64,000 nucleotides of DNA from Vicia villosa (taxonomy: Eukaryota; Streptophyta; Magnoliopsida; Fabales; Fabaceae): the NCBI RefSeq assembly GCF_029867415.1, contig NC_081182.1:11600646-11664645 (forward strand), read 5' to 3'. Positions 20,170 to 32,419 of this stretch are shown one piece after another (position 1 is the first letter of the stretch; the number at the start of each line of letters is the position of its first letter). A model generated the notes under the pieces. It searched no databases. It was not told the origin of the DNA and was given only the letters and a program-made list of their open reading frames with translations. Made by a program: the position numbers and the translations under genes.

Positions 20170-20487
20170 AATTTACTGTAACAAATTCACTCAATTCATG
20201 AAGGTGACATATTTGTTACTGCATACTTCAATGAACTAAAAACTTTATGGGAAGATTTGGAAACACTAAGACCCTTTCCTAGTTGCTCCTGTGGTGCAAC
20301 TGTCACCATCAAAAAACAAAGAGACATGAAGTATGTTGTCTGCTTCTTGAAATATTTGAATGAAAATTTCAACCATGTAAAATTCAATATTCTCATGGGT
20401 GAGCCTCTTACCAATATCTGGATCAATCTTACTGATGTTGAGGTGATATTTTGTACACTCTGTTCATGTGCTTTAAATCTCAATTAG
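20170..20487 (+). pseudogene. Ty1/copia gag fragment
   Basis: The frame reads HEGDIFVTAYFNELKTLWEDL, then LRPFPSCSCGA, VVCFLKYLNENFNHVKFNILM and EPLTNI. This is the order of a copia gag (UBN2-type) domain: Y F x x L K x L W D E L, CxCG, and FLxGLNxxFxxVRxQIL. It has no start and is cut off at its right end, next to LTR sequence of another copy. Confidence 0.8.
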
Positions 20488-20489
20488 GA

Positions 20490-22990
20490 GAGTAGATTTT
20501 TTAGTTGTATTAGAGTTGATCTTTCATCTTTTTAATTGTATAAACTCTTGGGAGTGTGCTCGAGTGAAAGTGAGAGGTGTCTTAGATTTAAGGGAAGTCT
20601 AAACGAATATTCACGGGTAGTATTAGGAAAGCAGAATTGGACAAAGTGAGTTCAGATAAGACTAATTGTACTTCTGACTATTAGGAGCAGGGTTATTTCT
20701 ATAGGGAGTCCTGAATAGATATTCATGGGTAGTATTAGGAAAAGAGACATTGAACCAGGAGGGTTTAACTAAAACCAATTTGTACTTTTGACTATTAAGA
20801 GTGAATTTCTTTTCATTGGGTTAACGCCCTCCAAAAATAGGTGATTTTGCATCGAACTTGGTTACCAATTCGTGTGTTATTTATTTATTTTCCTTAATTT
20901 TGTCTGCTACGTAATTATCTTGTCATACAAATTATGTCAGATATTGTGTTTGAAATTTTTATGTCTGAAGAACAAAATTTTAATTAGCATCAGAGTAGGC
21001 ACCCTATTCTATTTAGGCGGGTTCTATGGTTCTTATTTTGTTCAAGATGGATAATTTTAATTATGGAGGTGCAGTTCATCGACCAACGATTATTTACAAT
21101 GCTGAGAATCCTCCAAAGATTGTAGCTGAAGACAATTATGAAGATTGTGAAGATCAAGTAGAATATGATACTGAAGAAAATATCAAGTTTGCTAAGATCT
21201 TGAGAAAGGTCATGAGAAGTCTGGACATGAGAGATGGGAATAATGTCCCTACTAATGTTAAAGACAATCAACATCATAACTTCAATAGGTGTAACTTTCA
21301 GCATAAAGGGAAATATGGTGAAATCCAAAATCTCAACTATTTTTACAGAGGAAAAGGATCCAATATCTTAAATGCAAACATTTTGGACATATTAAAGATG
21401 AATGTTTAAGTTTTCTAAGGTAAAATATACCATGTCACTAATGATAAGATAGACGAAGATGGTAGATCTGATAAAGAAAACAATGTTGTGACTTTTAAAG
21501 ACATAAAAGATTTTATTCATACTGATGAGCCATCAAATTCAAAGAATATATGTATTACTCATACTCATAAAACAAAATTCACAATGTTAGGTAACAAGTC
21601 TCAACATCCTTTCAAACGTATTTACCAGTGCATTAATTATTTCTACTTCATTCCACCATACTATTATAAATTGTATGGTAGATAACCACATCGTCAACAT
21701 ATGTATCCCCAATGGAATGAGAATTCTGAAAGGCATCATCAACAATTTAGGTGTGGCAAGCCTAATATTCTTGTTCATATTGCTTGTACCTTCCTCAAGG
21801 TATTTTCTTGCAAAGGTAGTTATTTTGATAGTAGTTACACTAGACACTTGCCAAGAGAAAACAACTATGTTAAATTTGGTGATAGCACTATGAGAAAAAA
21901 ATGTGTTGAGAGGAAGATGACTATTGCCAACACTGTAGTATAGAGTATTGAAGAACATGTTCCTGACATGGATGATATTGTCGATCCAGAAACTAAGTTA
22001 TGACACAAAAGCTTGGGAGAATGAGGAACATTATTGCCGAATTTTTTTCATAGGTATGTATGATCTCAAAATTAAAAAGGGTAAAAGTTTTGATAAGAAG
22101 TCCCAACATCCTTCTATGAATCCTATTTATGAATTACCTATAATGGACTTTACAAGACCTAAGCAAGGAGTTGTCATTGAATGGAAGAATGGCAGTCAGG
22201 CTGGAGGACCTTGCAACATTGAACAACTAATAATGATTCATAAGAAAAAGCTAAAGAAGATTAGTGATTATGGCATAATTCTTCCAATTGGGGCTCCTTC
22301 TTAGATTTCTAGAATTTTGATTAATCTAAAACATGATATTATATTTGATGAAGTTAAAATTGATATTCCTCTTAGTTTGTTGAATTTTAGTTATAACCTG
22401 GTTGTTATGAAACATGTTCCAGATATTGTTCTCCACAATACTGCACATTTTGACAAGTCTAGTTTGGTTACTGGTGGCAATGTGTTTGACGCCCCACTAA
22501 TGTATGAGTCGGTATGAAACCATCATCTCAATCAAAAGACGAATGCTGAAGAAACCCAGGAAACCAATATGGGAGATCAAGATGTTGATAAAGATGAGTC
22601 AAACAATTAGTCTGGCATGTTGGAGATGGAGTCTCCAATTCGTAAGGAGAATGATGATGTGACCCCAGAGAATAATGTTGAAAATGATGTTGAGAACATT
22701 TTTACCAACAACGCTGAAAACAATAGTGATAATTCTGTGAGTGATGATGATCATGTCCATGAAGATGTTGAGGTTGATAGTGTTGTAGCCCATGTTGATA
22801 TTGTTAATAACAATAATAAGAAAAGAAAATCTGCATAAAAAATAAAGAAAGATGATGCAGTAGAAGATGTGGAGGAAGATGTTAATGACAAATTGAATGA
22901 CATAAAGGGGCCTCTGAATAAAAAAAGTAATGAGATTGTTACTAGAAAGAAGATACAACTTGTAGAACAAGACTATACTCAAATATGAAA
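20490..22990 (+). mobile_element. Degenerate Ty1/copia (Sirevirus-like) element: partial 5' LTR, PBS and decayed gag-protease
   Basis: 20490-20984 looks like the 3' part of an LTR ('gaaagtgagaggtgtcttag', 'ctatagggagtcctgaatag', 'ttgggttaacgccctcc'). It is followed at about 20985 by 'agcatcagagtaggcaccct', a decayed initiator-Met tRNA primer-binding site. A frame at 21026-21409 then reads GGAVHRPTIIYN (gag start) and later FAKILRKVMRSLD, with a damaged zinc-knuckle region. Around 21815-21930 SYFDSSYTRHLPRENNY and VKFGDST resemble the copia protease DSGCSRHMTG block. Acidic, Asn-rich frames at 22617-22980 may come from the env-like region of such elements. Multiple stops and deletions; no intact protein. 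Confidence 0.65.
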
Positions 22991-22999
22991 TTCTATTCT

Positions 23000-23300
23000 C
23001 GGAGGGAAAAATGTTGGACCAGATGCTTGGGATAACGTGTACATCTGGTTTATGACAGATGACAGATTTCAGAGAAAGATGTCAGACATAATGTCCGAGA
23101 CATTGTATACCAGAAAAAACCAATTTACAAGATATATGATAAACGAAAAAAGCAAATAAATAACATAAGGGAATTGGTAACCCAGTTTGGTGAAACAACA
23201 CCTACGTTTAGAGGACACTCTGATCGCGTGTATCCGCAAGTATATAGATTTATCATAGTAATATAAAGAGTGTCGAATGCACAGAGACCTAATAGTCAAA
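23000..23300. other. Repeat-derived, unassigned
   Basis: Contains 'gatgtcagacataatgtcc'-type words, like those at the ends of the LTR near 36580 and 37540, so it is probably copia debris. Confidence 0.3.
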
Positions 23301-23309
23301 ATATCGTTT

Positions 23310-24829
23310 TCTATTGTTAGAGTGTTTATCTAAGGCTAATAAAAATAATGTTGGAGTAGTGCAAATAAAGTAAATAAAAAAGTTGAATTAATATAAGAAA
23401 TGCAATGTTCGAATATGGATCTCATCAATTCGCTGATACTCTTGATGTTCATAAATTTAGTTTCTACGGGACAATTTTTTCTACTTTGAAAAGAACTAAT
23501 TGAACAGGAACTGTCGCTTTCGCGTATTCAGAACCGAATTTTACTCTCTAAATTATGTCGTTCACTATCACGGTGACATGCACTTATTGCGTTAAATAAA
23601 TAAAACCTATTTAATTAATTCGACTCTTTACTAGTTGAAAAGTTGCTTTGATTGGAAAAAATACTTTAAAGGGTTTTCGACGTGCGCATCGGAAAACCGT
23701 ACCCTAAACTTACAAACGCGTTCGCAAATAGGTTTAAAAGTACTTTATTACAATATTTATATTCCTAATTAATTAAAAAATGGCTTTTGTGATTTTTATT
23801 AATTAAAAACTAAACAATCTTATTCTTTTGTACCGTACGATTTTCGATCTTACCCGACGTATAAACAGTTCTATTTTTGTAGTAACTGACAAAATGAAGG
23901 TTAGAAAAATTATAATTAAAACCAAAACAGATCCGATGGAATTTCTCAAAGAACACCCATTTAGAGTATCGTCGAATTGACGGTGCTTACATTCTAACAC
24001 TTGTAAATTTAGTTGGATATAATTACTGTAAAAGAAGAAGGTTTTGTTTGGAAGATGAAATTGAACATAATGATAAATAAGGTGATGCAATAAAATAAAC
24101 GTGCGAGGAAAATAAATAGACTAAATATAAATAAAGTTGAATTAAATGAAAACCTGCTCTGAAGAGGCTTGAATCTGATACAGGAAATAAATTAAAGGAA
24201 ATACTTGAATGCGGAAAGTAAAATAACAACAATATAAAATGCTTCAAATAAAGGTGCTCCAATCTCCACAACAACAAAGGCTTAAACAGTGTTATAACCC
24301 CTCGATGTGACGAGTCATTCCTTTTAATAGGTAATTTTTTTTCTAGAGTTGTGCTAAGGTTGAATGCTTCAAAAGTGAATAATTAAGTCCTATTTATAAT
24401 AAAAATAAACCCTAAAATGTTAGTGGAAACTGCAAGATTCGTGTGAGGGTTTTTAGGGTAGAAAGGAGGAAGTGGAAAGACTTGGCCAAGCCCAATCCAA
24501 CTGCAGCGATTTTCGATGGGTGGCGGCCGCCACACCTCCATGGCGAACGCCACGCTCTTAAAATGGGAAAGACTTGGTCTTCTGAATGTTGAGACGTGAA
24601 CCACTAATGGCCACCTGTATGGTGAACAACCTAGTGGTCACCTTGAGTGCAAACAACTCCATTTCTTCCATTTTTTCGTTTTGCTTCGTTTCTTTGCATA
24701 TGACTCATAAATAGCAAAAATACTTGAAACACACACAAATACTAGCATAAAAAGAGGAAATGTAGAAAAAATGAAAATAAAACACGCACAAATCGAGTCA
24801 AATAAACAGTGTAATTACGTGTCATCACA
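23310..24829 (-). mobile_element. Ty3/gypsy-like LTR and leader, reverse orientation
   Basis: On the minus strand the segment starts TGTGATGACACGTAATTAC at 24829. It has a TATA box 'tataaatag' near 24394 and then a leader typical of large legume gypsy LTRs ('cttcagagcaggttttc', 'gtaagatcgaaaatcgtacg', 'gtgcatgtcaccgtgatag'). It is GC-richer around 24480-24600 ('ggcggccgccac'). No coding domain adjoins. The left border is approximate and the family call is from memory. Confidence 0.5.
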
Positions 24830-25120
24830 CTGTACCCAAGAAAGGAAATTCACTATTTTGAATTAGTACAATTAGTTTTATAGGAACAACAACCCCATGT
24901 TATTTAATTCCATTTCCCAATCCTATTTACTTTCTATTTAGGACTCCCTATAGAACTATAATATTTACACCCAATAGTCAGAAGGACAAATAAGCTTACT
25001 CTAAACTCTCCCAATTCAAGGCCAATTTTCTAATACTTCTCGTGAAACTTTATTATACACCCCCTAAATATAAGAACTCTTCCACTTTCACTCAAACACC
25101 CTTCCAATTGTTTCGACAAT
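24830..25120 (-). mobile_element. Copia LTR fragment, opposite orientation to 20490-20984
   Basis: Read on the minus strand, this gives 'gtgtttgagtgaaagtgga', 'gtccttctgactattgggtg' and 'ctatagggagtcctaaatag'. These are the words of the LTR at 20490-20870 in the same order. The gypsy-like LTR at 24829 abuts it after 'cttgggtacag', so the gypsy copy appears to have inserted into or next to this copia LTR. Confidence 0.65.
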
Positions 25121-26150
25121 TACAATATGATTGAAAAGATGAAGCAATCATACCATACAAATACTTTGGTCTCAAGCTTATAGAATGAGTATTTACAGAA
25201 AAAAAGTATTAGACCCTATTTCTTAAGATATGAATTCAGGCCTAGAAACAAAGACTAAAAAAATAGAAACCCTAACACAAAGAGTCTCCAATACATGCAC
25301 ACCTCACACTCTAGGTTTGAGTCTCCTTAATATCCATGCTAACTCTAGGCTTTTCTCCTTGAATAAGAACGCTTCTAGAAATATAGAGAAATTGATTTTA
25401 TTTTATTTTCCACAAAAACCTTCAAAAAGATATTATTAGATTTGATTCAAATTCAAGTTTAAATCTCCAAATAAAATTGAATTCATCTCACCCATTCTTT
25501 AACAAAAAAATCAAATAAATCAATTCTAAAAGATAGCCACCAATCTGTTGCAAAATATCTAGAATTTACGCTCAGAACAACAACAATCATAACCTGCTGT
25601 CAAAGGCCAGATATTGCACACATGCTAGAAGATTTGGTTCGATATCTGTCCTTTTGACATAATTTTGAATCTTATAACAAATCAAATAATATCTTTGCTT
25701 AATATAGCTCATAATTTCAACTTCTCAAGTAAAGGATTCAGAATAAATCTCTTGCTAGAACTAAACCACGCAAACACCCATATATATCGTGTTGTATTAT
25801 TTGATTGAAGATCAACCATATCATATCCTTGTATAAGGGGGCTTGCGAGTCTTTCCTACTAAAATCTCTCAACATATATTGGAAACTCTTAAAGATCAAT
25901 TCTTGAGGACAAGACTAAGTTTTTTTATTAAACATGTATAATTCCCGATGTTCTTCTTCTTCCCTTAACTCTTTTAAATTCCTGCAATTTATTTTCTACA
26001 TTTTATTTTTATCTTCTAAGTTTTTTAAAAATATTTTCAAACTCTGATCTTATTTCTCAAAGTTTTTCAAAATCGTGTTTTTCCAAACCATACAATTCAC
26101 CCCCTCTTGTGTGTGAAGTCTCAAGTCCAACAAGTTAGAGTGCTTGTAAC
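25121..26150. other. Non-coding, probably LTR-derived
   Basis: No protein. Near 26090 'caattcaccccctcttgtg' resembles the pre-PBS end of plant copia LTRs, and 25830-25930 looks like a leader. Element borders could not be set. Confidence 0.35.
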
Positions 26151-26159
26151 ACTGAATGA

Positions 26160-27720
26160 ATGTTAAAATGGAGTTTCTAATAACTGCGAGATCGTACGAA
26201 TTTGGTTCTCTTATTACACCTTCTATCTATCTAACATCATCGTGTATAGTTAAGTTCTTTCTTGTTGGAGTTTGTTTATACATTATTATGTATTAGATGT
26301 ATTTGAGATCATAGCGTTATGCTCGGATTAATGAAAAAACATATTTGATCTTTAAGTTTTTTTCTTAATTCATGGTATACAAGTATCATGCTTGTGAATC
26401 TATGAAGTGCCGAAAGGGTCTCAAAGGTTTAGACCAAAGGAAAATCGTGTTTATGCCTTGAAGGATGTGATTGTTTATAACATGATATGCGGATCTAAGT
26501 GATGTCAATAGGTAATGTTAGATTTATACGTAGGTGATGATCTATCATGATCTAGAGTCTATACATAGATCTATATATGGTATTCACATATATTGTTGAA
26601 GTTTAATGTTATCATATTGTTTATTTGACTAAGATATCGTTCAACAAACAATATAGTTGATATATCAATATTATTTCAGACATAGATAACATTGCTAAAC
26701 TCCACGTGGATGTTGCAGAAGATGAAAGCTCTTAGGGTTCAGAAAGAGTGAAGTGGTGAAACGATTGTTGGGATGATACTTTTGGTTTTCCTTCTGAGAT
26801 TAAAACACTGACATTTTAATTTCTGATTTAAATCCATATTAAATATTGGGTTTTCTTTTATTTAATACCGTTAAATTTTGGGACCCACAATAGCTTGGGA
26901 AATCACAACCATGATGGCAGGTACATGCACGTTACTAACATGAAGACTAGTTAGTAGTAGTCACGATGACGCTGGCGTATGTAAAATGGTTTGAATAATG
27001 TTTGTGAGTTTACTAAGAAAAAACCTCCTTTATTCCACATTGCAAATAAGATCGAAAATGGCATTTTTAGGGGCATTTGTTAGCCTGCTATTTTCGACTT
27101 AGACTTTTCTACATGAATGTGAGATACGAGATGGATATAAATGCTAAGTGTAGATAGCCAAAGTCTCGATTTCGACACCAAGTGGACTTTGAGAGATTCG
27201 AAAAAATGGACTTTTTGAGAGACATGATTGGGTGACTTGAAGACATTTTCGATAGCAATGACAGTTTAAAACAGTTCAAGAACCAAAGACATGTAGAAGC
27301 ACATCAGAAGACAAAATCCCACGTAGCAGAATACATGTCGAATACTAGAGAGATAGCTGTTATCGATAGCTATTGTTAGACATAGTATATAAGTAAATTT
27401 TGATGTTGTAAAGCAGGTTCACATTTCATTTTGATTTTTTTAAAACTCATACATCCGAGTCACAGAGGTAAAGAACTTGTGAGAATTGTATGAACTTCGT
27501 CCCACTCTTAATTCAAGAATTTTTATCCAATTGCTTTATCATTTTCCTTTATTTACTTTATCCATTTAAGCACTTATGTGTTTACTTTCTTTCATCTTTA
27601 CATTGAAAACCTTTCATCACTAATACATTTTTTCAAACGATTAACACAAAGTGTCCTTTAGAATTTTTTGAGTTTTATCCTGCAAGTGAATTAAAACTCC
27701 CGATTGTTTACCAAAAACAT
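26160..27720 (+). mobile_element. Possible gypsy (Tat/Ogre-like) LTR remnant
   Basis: After unassigned AT-rich sequence, 26990-27720 resembles the end of a large legume gypsy LTR. It contains the promoter-like 'gacatagtatataagtaa' near 27378. It then has 'catacatccgagtcacagag' and a pyrimidine-rich leader. No PBS or termini were found. Confidence 0.35.
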
Positions 27721-29370
27721 TAGTAAACACAAAGATGATCACAAAAAAAGAAATGTCCATTCCCAACAACGCCAAATGTTAAAATAATAAATGTCATGCG
27801 CGTTTGATATGCCATTTCTTCCAGTTCCTCCTGTCGAACATCCTTGACCTTGACCGAGAAGTATACATAATCATCTTCACAAACAAAAGGCCAAAACTCC
27901 CCAACTTTTGAGGACGCGACCGACAAAAAGTTAAAGAGACGAGGTGATCGGAGTTGATGGTGAACCTTCTCTGGCCTTTCATCTTATCTACAGATCATAA
28001 AATTAGCAAGTTGAAGAAATAATCACCAATGAATCATTAAAAAAAAGAAGAAATTTCCTACGTTACTTGCCGAACATGACCCACTTCCTCTCTTTTGTAG
28101 ATGCTTCCACTAACAAACACATTTCTATGAATCATTTCTTTTCTTTCTTTGGAACCATCCCAAAAGGAGAAAAACCATCAATTAAACATAAATCTTCAAA
28201 AAAGGCTATCGATTTCCTCTTCAAATACGTATCGTATTGGGACAAGTCGGCCAAGTTGTAGACATAAGACCCGATGCCCGTCAAGAAATGGCTCTGGCGC
28301 TAGAAGAAGATTCAACTTGAACATCAAAAGGAAACTAAAATTCTAGATTGCATATGTTAGTGTAAGCCAACTTGGTAAGGAGGTAACCAGGTAATACCAG
28401 TCCTTGAAGTTCTTCACATTATCAGAATAAACCTCGAACATCTTACTAATCTTCCTGAGAGAAATCAACCCTTGACCCCGCACCGAGTCTGCGAAACTGT
28501 AATGGGCTTTAAAGAGATGAAAAAAGAGTTTCAAGGTCACGACACTTTTCTTGTACTCAAATCATTGGTGGAAAACTTTGACGTAAGACCGACTCACTAG
28601 GTGCAATTGTGAAAGAGCAATTGTCATGTGATTTAGGACGCCCACCTTGGAGTCTTTAAAAGGAAGGAGAAAATCTATTAAGGAAAACATTTAGTCTTAA
28701 AGAAGGATGACTCGCCCACCATACTTGCTAGATATCATCTTATTTCCTTTGGGAGGAAGCATCCCCTAGTTTGAGATAGGACCCACCTTGATAAAGGTGT
28801 GATCCAAACCACCTTTTCTAGTGAAGGCAAAAACGATATCCAATGCCTCTTGATCTACCCACATGGCCTAGTTTTCCCCTATCGTGTTCTGGTCTCCTGG
28901 GCGAGAGTTATCCACAAAGATTGTTAATATATTAAAGAAGTGACCATAAGTGGAAGTACGAAGTCCACATAAATTTAAGCTTCGCACCCTTATTAAAGGT
29001 CATCTATGACGATAGATATTTCCAAGTGCAAGACAAAAAGGACCAAAAAACTAACATCTTTTAAAGTAGATATCACCATCCACCGTTCCACAATAGATGG
29101 CGATTTTCTCCTTCAAACCTTCCATAACTCTCTTCTACAAAAATCCTAGTAAAACAAACAAATATAGAAGAAAATGAAGGTTTTGAGGCGTTAGCTTGAA
29201 AAGGTTGAACTTGATAATTCACACGTTGTGTGCTCGTCCAAAAGAGATAGCGTAAATGCGTCAAAATGATGGTCGATTGGATGATATTGACAAAGATAAA
29301 ATGGGTTGTAAACACGGAAGAATAGCTCTTAAGATTCACTACGGAAAAAAAGGGAGATGGTAACCCCATA
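27720..29370 (-). pseudogene. Decayed antisense extra ORF of a gypsy element (PF04195-like)
   Basis: Minus-strand pieces include LGEFWPFV-type and VYFSVKVKDVRQEELEEMAYQTR (27925-27790), and LKLFFHLFKAHYSFADSVRGQG, then LISLRKISKMFEVYSDNVKNFKDWYYLV (28540-28370). The second block matches my memory of the 'putative gypsy type transposon' domain (F.F...SVRGQG.I.....LF.....S.K.FKD.FF.V). The pieces lie in different frames with stops. The adjacent LTR at 29380-30070 runs in the plus direction. This layout, an antisense ORF just inside a 3' LTR, is known for the Tat lineage of Ty3/gypsy. Confidence 0.5.
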
Positions 29371-29379
29371 ACTCCTCAT

Positions 29380-30070
29380 ATATTCTCTAACAAAGTTGAT
29401 TGTACAATCCACAGTAGTAGACGTCAGGCGGCACGAAACACACCACCAATGGCCGAGATCTTGCCTTAGACCGTTCATAACACTTTAGTACCTAGTAAAT
29501 TATAACACGTCATTGTTGTCAGACATACGGTTACACGCTGGGATTCCCATGCGAAACATTGCTAAGCACGAGGGAAATATTCAATGCGATTGTTCTCAAT
29601 ATTATTGATGTCCCATTAAGTCTCTTCCATTTCCTTTTGTTAAAGTCGGGCTGAAGGCAAGTATGACAAGCTCTCGTTCTACGAGCAGGAAGAAGGACTT
29701 GAGGGAATTGTTTCAGGCTGCTCATACGACCCACAATGAGAATATCAACAACAAGCGTTGCAAAGAAAGACGCGCAAACAAGTGAGACCTCACCCCTACC
29801 AAAGACACGTGACTCCGGCCTTTAGCATATTTCCTACCGTTGGATTTGATCGAACGACAACTCACATAAGGTGCCAGATCTCATGAAGACTGTTTTAACT
29901 GCTCACATTATATAAAACACAACATGAACCATTTTAAGTATTCTTTCAATCACACACTTAAACTACATTTTAATTCATTATTGATTATTTGAGCGTTCGT
30001 ACTAAACTTATAAGTCTACTTCCACTCCGTTGTAACAGAAACTTACTCCTCCACATCAAAATTCTATTTA
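29380..30070 (+). mobile_element. Ty3/gypsy LTR fragment (copy 1)
   Basis: Shares its order of words with 62570-63210: 'ctc-atatattctctaa', 'gaaatattcaatgcg', 'aaagacacgtgactccgg', a TATA-like 'acattatataaaacac' near 29908, 'cacacttaaactac' and 'gattatttgagcgttcgtac'. This is the U3-R-U5 layout of a plus-oriented LTR. Divergence between the copies is high, so both are old. Confidence 0.55.
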
Positions 30071-30870
30071 ATTCAATCTTCATCTATTTATAGTTCCTTT
30101 CCAAAACATTATTGGTAATAATATCCAGAATACTTAGTAGTTTTGTACAACCTGGATTTATGAAGGACAAGAAACCAACTGTTTCAATAAGTGTCTAGTT
30201 TCAGAACATACAAAAGCGCAACCAGCTGTTCTTAACATTGTTTGTCCTTTGATAGTTTTGTCTTTGCTTAACAACAACCGAGTCATTAATACTAGCAGTC
30301 TTATGAATGCTCAAAGCATATATGAACATGATTGTTGGCAGTATGTTCTCTAATAGCACATCGAAAATGCATTTTCAATAATTCCAGCTCAGATAATAAA
30401 AAGTCCACAGCCTACATGCGAGTAATAATTTATTCATAGCTGAGTATTGATTTCTACAAAATCTTCTTAGAGTAAATCATCAATTCTTGATTTTCACATT
30501 AGTATCCTCTTAGAAATTATAAATAAATCGAACCAATTTCCAGTTCCAAGTGTTGAAAATACTAACATCTCTGTATTATACAACTCACACGCGTTATTAA
30601 TTATTGTTAGAAAATGAAAAAACAGTACCTAAAAACCAGAAAGCTATGGATACTTAAAGATTCCACTTCAAATGTCACCGAACAAACCACGCCGATACAC
30701 GCGGTAACTGTTATCTCAAATCTCAATCACATGTTTAATACTAAAAACTTCAATTAATTTCAATAATTAACATAACACATTATTAATATTTCACACAAAA
30801 GTTTCTATAGTTAATGCAAAAAGCTGGCTTCTTTGTCCTCATTCCTTCGTGTGCATGTGTCAACTACGCA

Positions 30871-30877
30871 TATAAAT
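30871..30877 (+). promoter_or_regulatory. TATA box of the left DUF241 gene
   Basis: 'tataaat' about 100 bp before the start codon, followed by a C/T-rich leader. The same box is kept in the right copy. Confidence 0.65.
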
Positions 30878-30978
30878 ACTTCAAATCAATGATACCTCTT
30901 CATAAAATTTCTCTACCTCTTTCTTCCTCCCCACAATTAGTTAGAAAAACTTAGAACAAAGAAAACAAGTTTAAAAAA

Positions 30979-31920
30979 ATGGTAGGTGTTTTTCGTCGTT
31001 CAGCTTCGTTTCCAAACAAAAATCCTAACCGTCCATCGCAAAAGCCATCAATATCACACCACATAAGATCCATAAGTCTTCCCTGCAGATCTCATCCGTT
31101 GATTTCTCAGATCAAGGATGAGATCAACGGTCTCAAATCCTGGACTAATTCCGCTACCAAATTAACATCCAAAAGCCTCTCCAACGGTTTAACACTTCTC
31201 AAACAAACACATGAAACCTTTCAAGATATTCTCCAACTTCCGCAAACACAAGACTCTCTTCGCTTCCACCCTGTTTGGGTCGAGAAGCTTCTAGAATATT
31301 CTCTCCGTTTCGTTGACGCTTACGGAATGTTCCAAACGTCCATTTTATCTCTTAAAGAAGAACATTCCTCGGTTCAAATCGCGATAAGGAAACGAGATGA
31401 ATCAAAACTAGTTCTATATTTGAAAAGTAAAAAGAAATTGAGTAAGGAAATTGAGAAGCTAGCTTCGGGAATCCAATGTGTTAACTTTGGTGTTAAGCAA
31501 CAACAACTGAATGTTCCTGTTTGTTCATCTTCTACAGAGTTGTTGTCAATTGCAGATAGTGTTGAACTTGGAGGTGTGATTGAAGATGTAATGAGTTTAA
31601 CGGTTTCTGTTTCGGTTGCGGTATTTAACAGCGTAGCAATGTCGTTTGGTTCGAGGAGATTTTCGTGGGTGAAAATGGTGAGAAAAGGTGGGAGTTATAA
31701 AGAGTGTGAAGGGATTGAAGAGATTGAGAAGCAGTTGAATGAGGTTGAGAATATAGGGAATTTGAAAAAGAAAGGAGAGGAAGAAGTGAGAACGGTTTTG
31801 AAGAGAATGCGTGATTTAGAAGAATGTATTTGCGGCGTTGAAAGTGATAGTGACAAAGTTTTCAGAGCTTTGATCAATTCACGCGTTCTTCTTCTCAATA
31901 CTCTTACTCTCTCGCACTAG
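30979..31920 (+). CDS. DUF241 family protein, left copy (313 residues)
   Basis: Single-exon gene of the plant DUF241 family, whose biochemical function is unknown. The family's N-terminal signature HHIRSISLPCRSHPL is at residues 27-41. Then come 'QIKDEINGLKSW', 'GLTLLKQTHETFQDILQLP' and 'WVEKLLEYSLRFVDAYGMFQ', and the terminal 'LINSRVLLLNTLTLSH'. A weakly hydrophobic helix (DVMSLTVSVSVAVFNSVAM) lies at 203-221. The body is predicted to be largely helical. The start has ATGG context after an A-rich leader, and a TATA box is 100 bp upstream. The frame is intact. Compared with the right copy I count about 11 substitutions and a two-residue length difference near residue 58. Its 3' end points towards the other copy. 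Confidence 0.92.
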   Translation: MVGVFRRSASFPNKNPNRPSQKPSISHHIRSISLPCRSHPLISQIKDEINGLKSWTNSATKLTSKSLSNGLTLLKQTHETFQDILQLPQTQDSLRFHPVWVEKLLEYSLRFVDAYGMFQTSILSLKEEHSSVQIAIRKRDESKLVLYLKSKKKLSKEIEKLASGIQCVNFGVKQQQLNVPVCSSSTELLSIADSVELGGVIEDVMSLTVSVSVAVFNSVAMSFGSRRFSWVKMVRKGGSYKECEGIEEIEKQLNEVENIGNLKKKGEEEVRTVLKRMRDLEECICGVESDSDKVFRALINSRVLLLNTLTLSH

Positions 31921-32228
31921 ATAATTTTTTTTTTCTTTCTTTTTTCTGTTAATCAAAGATATAATATACTCCAACAAATATTCTTTTAATGTTTTTTTAC
32001 TTATGTAAGTTATCATACATCATATACATGCAAAACGCAAAACTTAGATGACAGCGCTTAGATTGTTTCCCCCTATCATCAATACTCTGTTCTTTTTTTC
32101 TTTTCATTTTACTATAGATAGGCTTCTTGCCACCCTAAATTGTAATAAACTACTATTAATTAATTAAGGATACCATACACCGCTGTACTTTTGATCACCG
32201 TTGTCATCTCAAATGATCACAAATGATG

Positions 32229-32409
32229 GAGTTTGGATCCTCTCCTTCAATTTCTCCTCTCCAATTATCTCCTTCATAATTTCATCTCTATCTCTCTCTA
32301 ACACTTTCTCTCTCTTCTTCTCTTTATTATTATTTTTAAGTTTTTAATATTGTATTGCACATGTTTTAATTGAAGGAGAAGGAAGGATGGAAGGAGAGGA
32401 TCCATTGTG
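32229..32409. mobile_element. Short MITE with exact 9-bp duplication (Mutator type)
   Basis: Exact direct repeats 'caaatgatg' at 32220-32228 and 32410-32418 flank a 181 bp element. Its ends carry inverted 'tggatcctctcc' near the left and 'ggagaggatcca' near the right, extended by 'cttcaatt' and 'aattgaag'. The interior is pyrimidine-rich, with TCTCTC runs. It lies just outside the left arm of the inverted duplication. Confidence 0.85.
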
Positions 32410-32419
32410 CAAATGATGT

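Larger units (their letters stand above)
30108..32112. repeat. Left arm of a roughly 2 kb inverted duplication
   Basis: Matches 42355-44408 in reverse complement, from 'attattggtaataatatcca' upstream of the DUF241 gene, through promoter and coding region, to 'ccccctatcatcaatactc' and the T-rich run beyond. Similarity is high throughout, including non-coding DNA, with small indels. The spacer between the arms is about 10.2 kb. Confidence 0.9.

Noticed and set aside
19893..20239. Frames with Tyr/Val/Pro/Gly repeats on both strands
   Set aside because: They translate the GGTACC-rich end of a hAT-type element.
29531..29734. 67-residue minus-strand frame starting MGRMSSLKQFP
   Set aside because: It lies in the LTR-like segment shared with 62570-63210 and has no recognisable domain.
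31695..31898. Antisense Ser/Phe-rich frame in the DUF241 gene
   Set aside because: Shadow of the coding strand.
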